A stretch of 64,000 nucleotides of DNA, taken from the NCBI GenBank assembly GCA_029053015.1, contig JAIDHX010000038.1:1-64000 (forward strand), written 5' to 3'. Below, piece by piece: positions 63,607-64,000 of this stretch; positions within the stretch are counted from its first letter, which is position 1, and each line of letters begins with the position of its first letter. The DNA comes from Lachnospiraceae bacterium. GTDB lineage: Bacteria; Bacillota; Clostridia; Lachnospirales; Lachnospiraceae. The notes below the pieces were generated by a model. It saw only the letters and a program-made list of their open reading frames with translations, searched no databases and was not told the origin of the DNA. The position numbers and the translations under genes were made by a program.

Positions 63607-64000
63607 TTATTCACCCCCGAGCCTTAACCCTTTTAATCGAATCTCATTTAATTGCTTTGCACTAAGCGCACCCTCACGATATAGTAGCAAGTATTCATTT
63701 TCAATTGAGCTGTCAAAAATAAGCAGATCGTCTGTATTGATTGTAACACTAACCCCATTTTCATAAAGCTCTTTAATCGGATGTTCCTTGTAGCTCTGCG
63801 CATATCCCAGCATTACATTGCTGCTTGGACACACATTAAGCTGTATCCTACTATCTGCAAGAAATCGCATAACTTCTTTCGAATTTACAGCATTTATTCC
63901 ATGATGGACTTCGTCAAGTCCCAAAATATCAACAGCCCTTCTTATATCCTCGGCTGTTCCGCTTTCCCCAACATGCATCCTTTTAATCAGATGATATTTT
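63607..64000 (-). CDS. adenosine deaminase-like protein, C-terminal part only
   Basis: The frame stays open to base 64000, so the start lies beyond the window. The last 130 residues show the amidohydrolase pattern of adenosine deaminase: HVGE (normally HAGE), HHGINAV (normally RIGHG), LNVCPSSN and TINTDDLL. It should deaminate adenosine or a related purine; the changed residues leave some doubt about the exact substrate. The C terminus ends soon after the TDD motif, making it shorter than typical. Confidence 0.8.
   Translation of the reverse strand, partial: KYHLIKRMHVGESGTAEDIRRAVDILGLDEVHHGINAVNSKEVMRFLADSRIQLNVCPSSNVMLGYAQSYKEHPIKELYENGVSVTINTDDLLIFDSSIENEYLLLYREGALSAKQLNEIRLKGLRLGGE

Noticed and set aside
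1-64000. CRISPR arrays, tRNA or rRNA genes, integrases or insertion sequences
   Set aside because: No regularly spaced direct repeats, cloverleaf, rRNA segment or transposase/integrase motif was found by reading.

Overview
The window looks like a chromosomal segment of a motile, spore-forming Lachnospiraceae-type clostridium. The reasons are strong AGGAGG ribosome binding sites, Gram-positive sigma-A promoters, at least two sigma-D (flagellar) promoters, a probable sporulation gene, an L-rhamnose pathway, and several small protein families known mainly from Lachnospiraceae. No rRNA, tRNA, CRISPR array, integrase or intact insertion sequence was found.

Layout. 1-1.8 kb: a HerA-like ATPase. 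1.8-4.7 kb: a membrane beta-propeller/HD-GYP protein read from a clear sigma-A promoter. 4.8-5.3 kb: a gene-free stretch with two long, related hairpin elements whose arms differ but whose internal blocks match. 5.3-7.6 kb: three genes of unknown function behind sigma-D-type promoters. 7.7-13.8 kb: an orphan 2014-residue phage tail tape-measure protein. 13.9-15.4 kb: a tandem pair of zinc-ribbon genes, plus a patchwork intergenic region built from pieces that also occur elsewhere in the window.

15.4-28.9 kb is one long minus-strand carbohydrate locus. It holds a sugar ABC transporter (two-NBD ATPase, two permeases, a lipoprotein binding protein), beta-phosphoglucomutase, a GH3 glycosidase, a GH78 alpha-L-rhamnosidase, a LacI-type sugar-binding domain fused to a GGDEF domain, and a chemotaxis receptor. 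A divergent AraC regulator lies upstream at 29 kb. The adjacent 30.1-38.4 kb block carries rhamnose catabolism (fucO, rhaD, rhaA, rhaB), a second AraC regulator, a ferredoxin-type aldo/keto reductase, an ECF S component and a P-loop kinase. Together these suggest that rhamnoside uptake and cleavage is linked to c-di-GMP signalling and taxis.

38.5-49.7 kb is mixed: a SpoIID-like/peptidoglycan-binding/LysM protein with a possible sigma-K promoter, an EAL phosphodiesterase, a MATE exporter with an attenuator-like leader, a flavin reductase, an APH(3')-type kinase, a GH3 beta-glucosidase and RecQ. HD-GYP, GGDEF and EAL proteins all occur in the window.

50.6-58.5 kb is the most unusual region. 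A compact operon with one strong promoter encodes a tiny hydrophobic peptide, a Ser/Thr kinase, a coiled-coil protein, a zinc-ribbon/FHA protein, an NrdG-like radical SAM protein, a Clp-type AAA+ ATPase, a membrane protein and a PP2C phosphatase. The set recalls the PpkA/PppA/Fha/ClpV module of type VI secretion, but no secretion genes are present and the radical SAM component is extra. It is the best candidate for an undescribed system. 58.6-64 kb carries acetyltransferases, an XRE regulator, a phosphodiesterase, small proteins and the C-terminal end of an adenosine-deaminase-like gene cut by the window edge.
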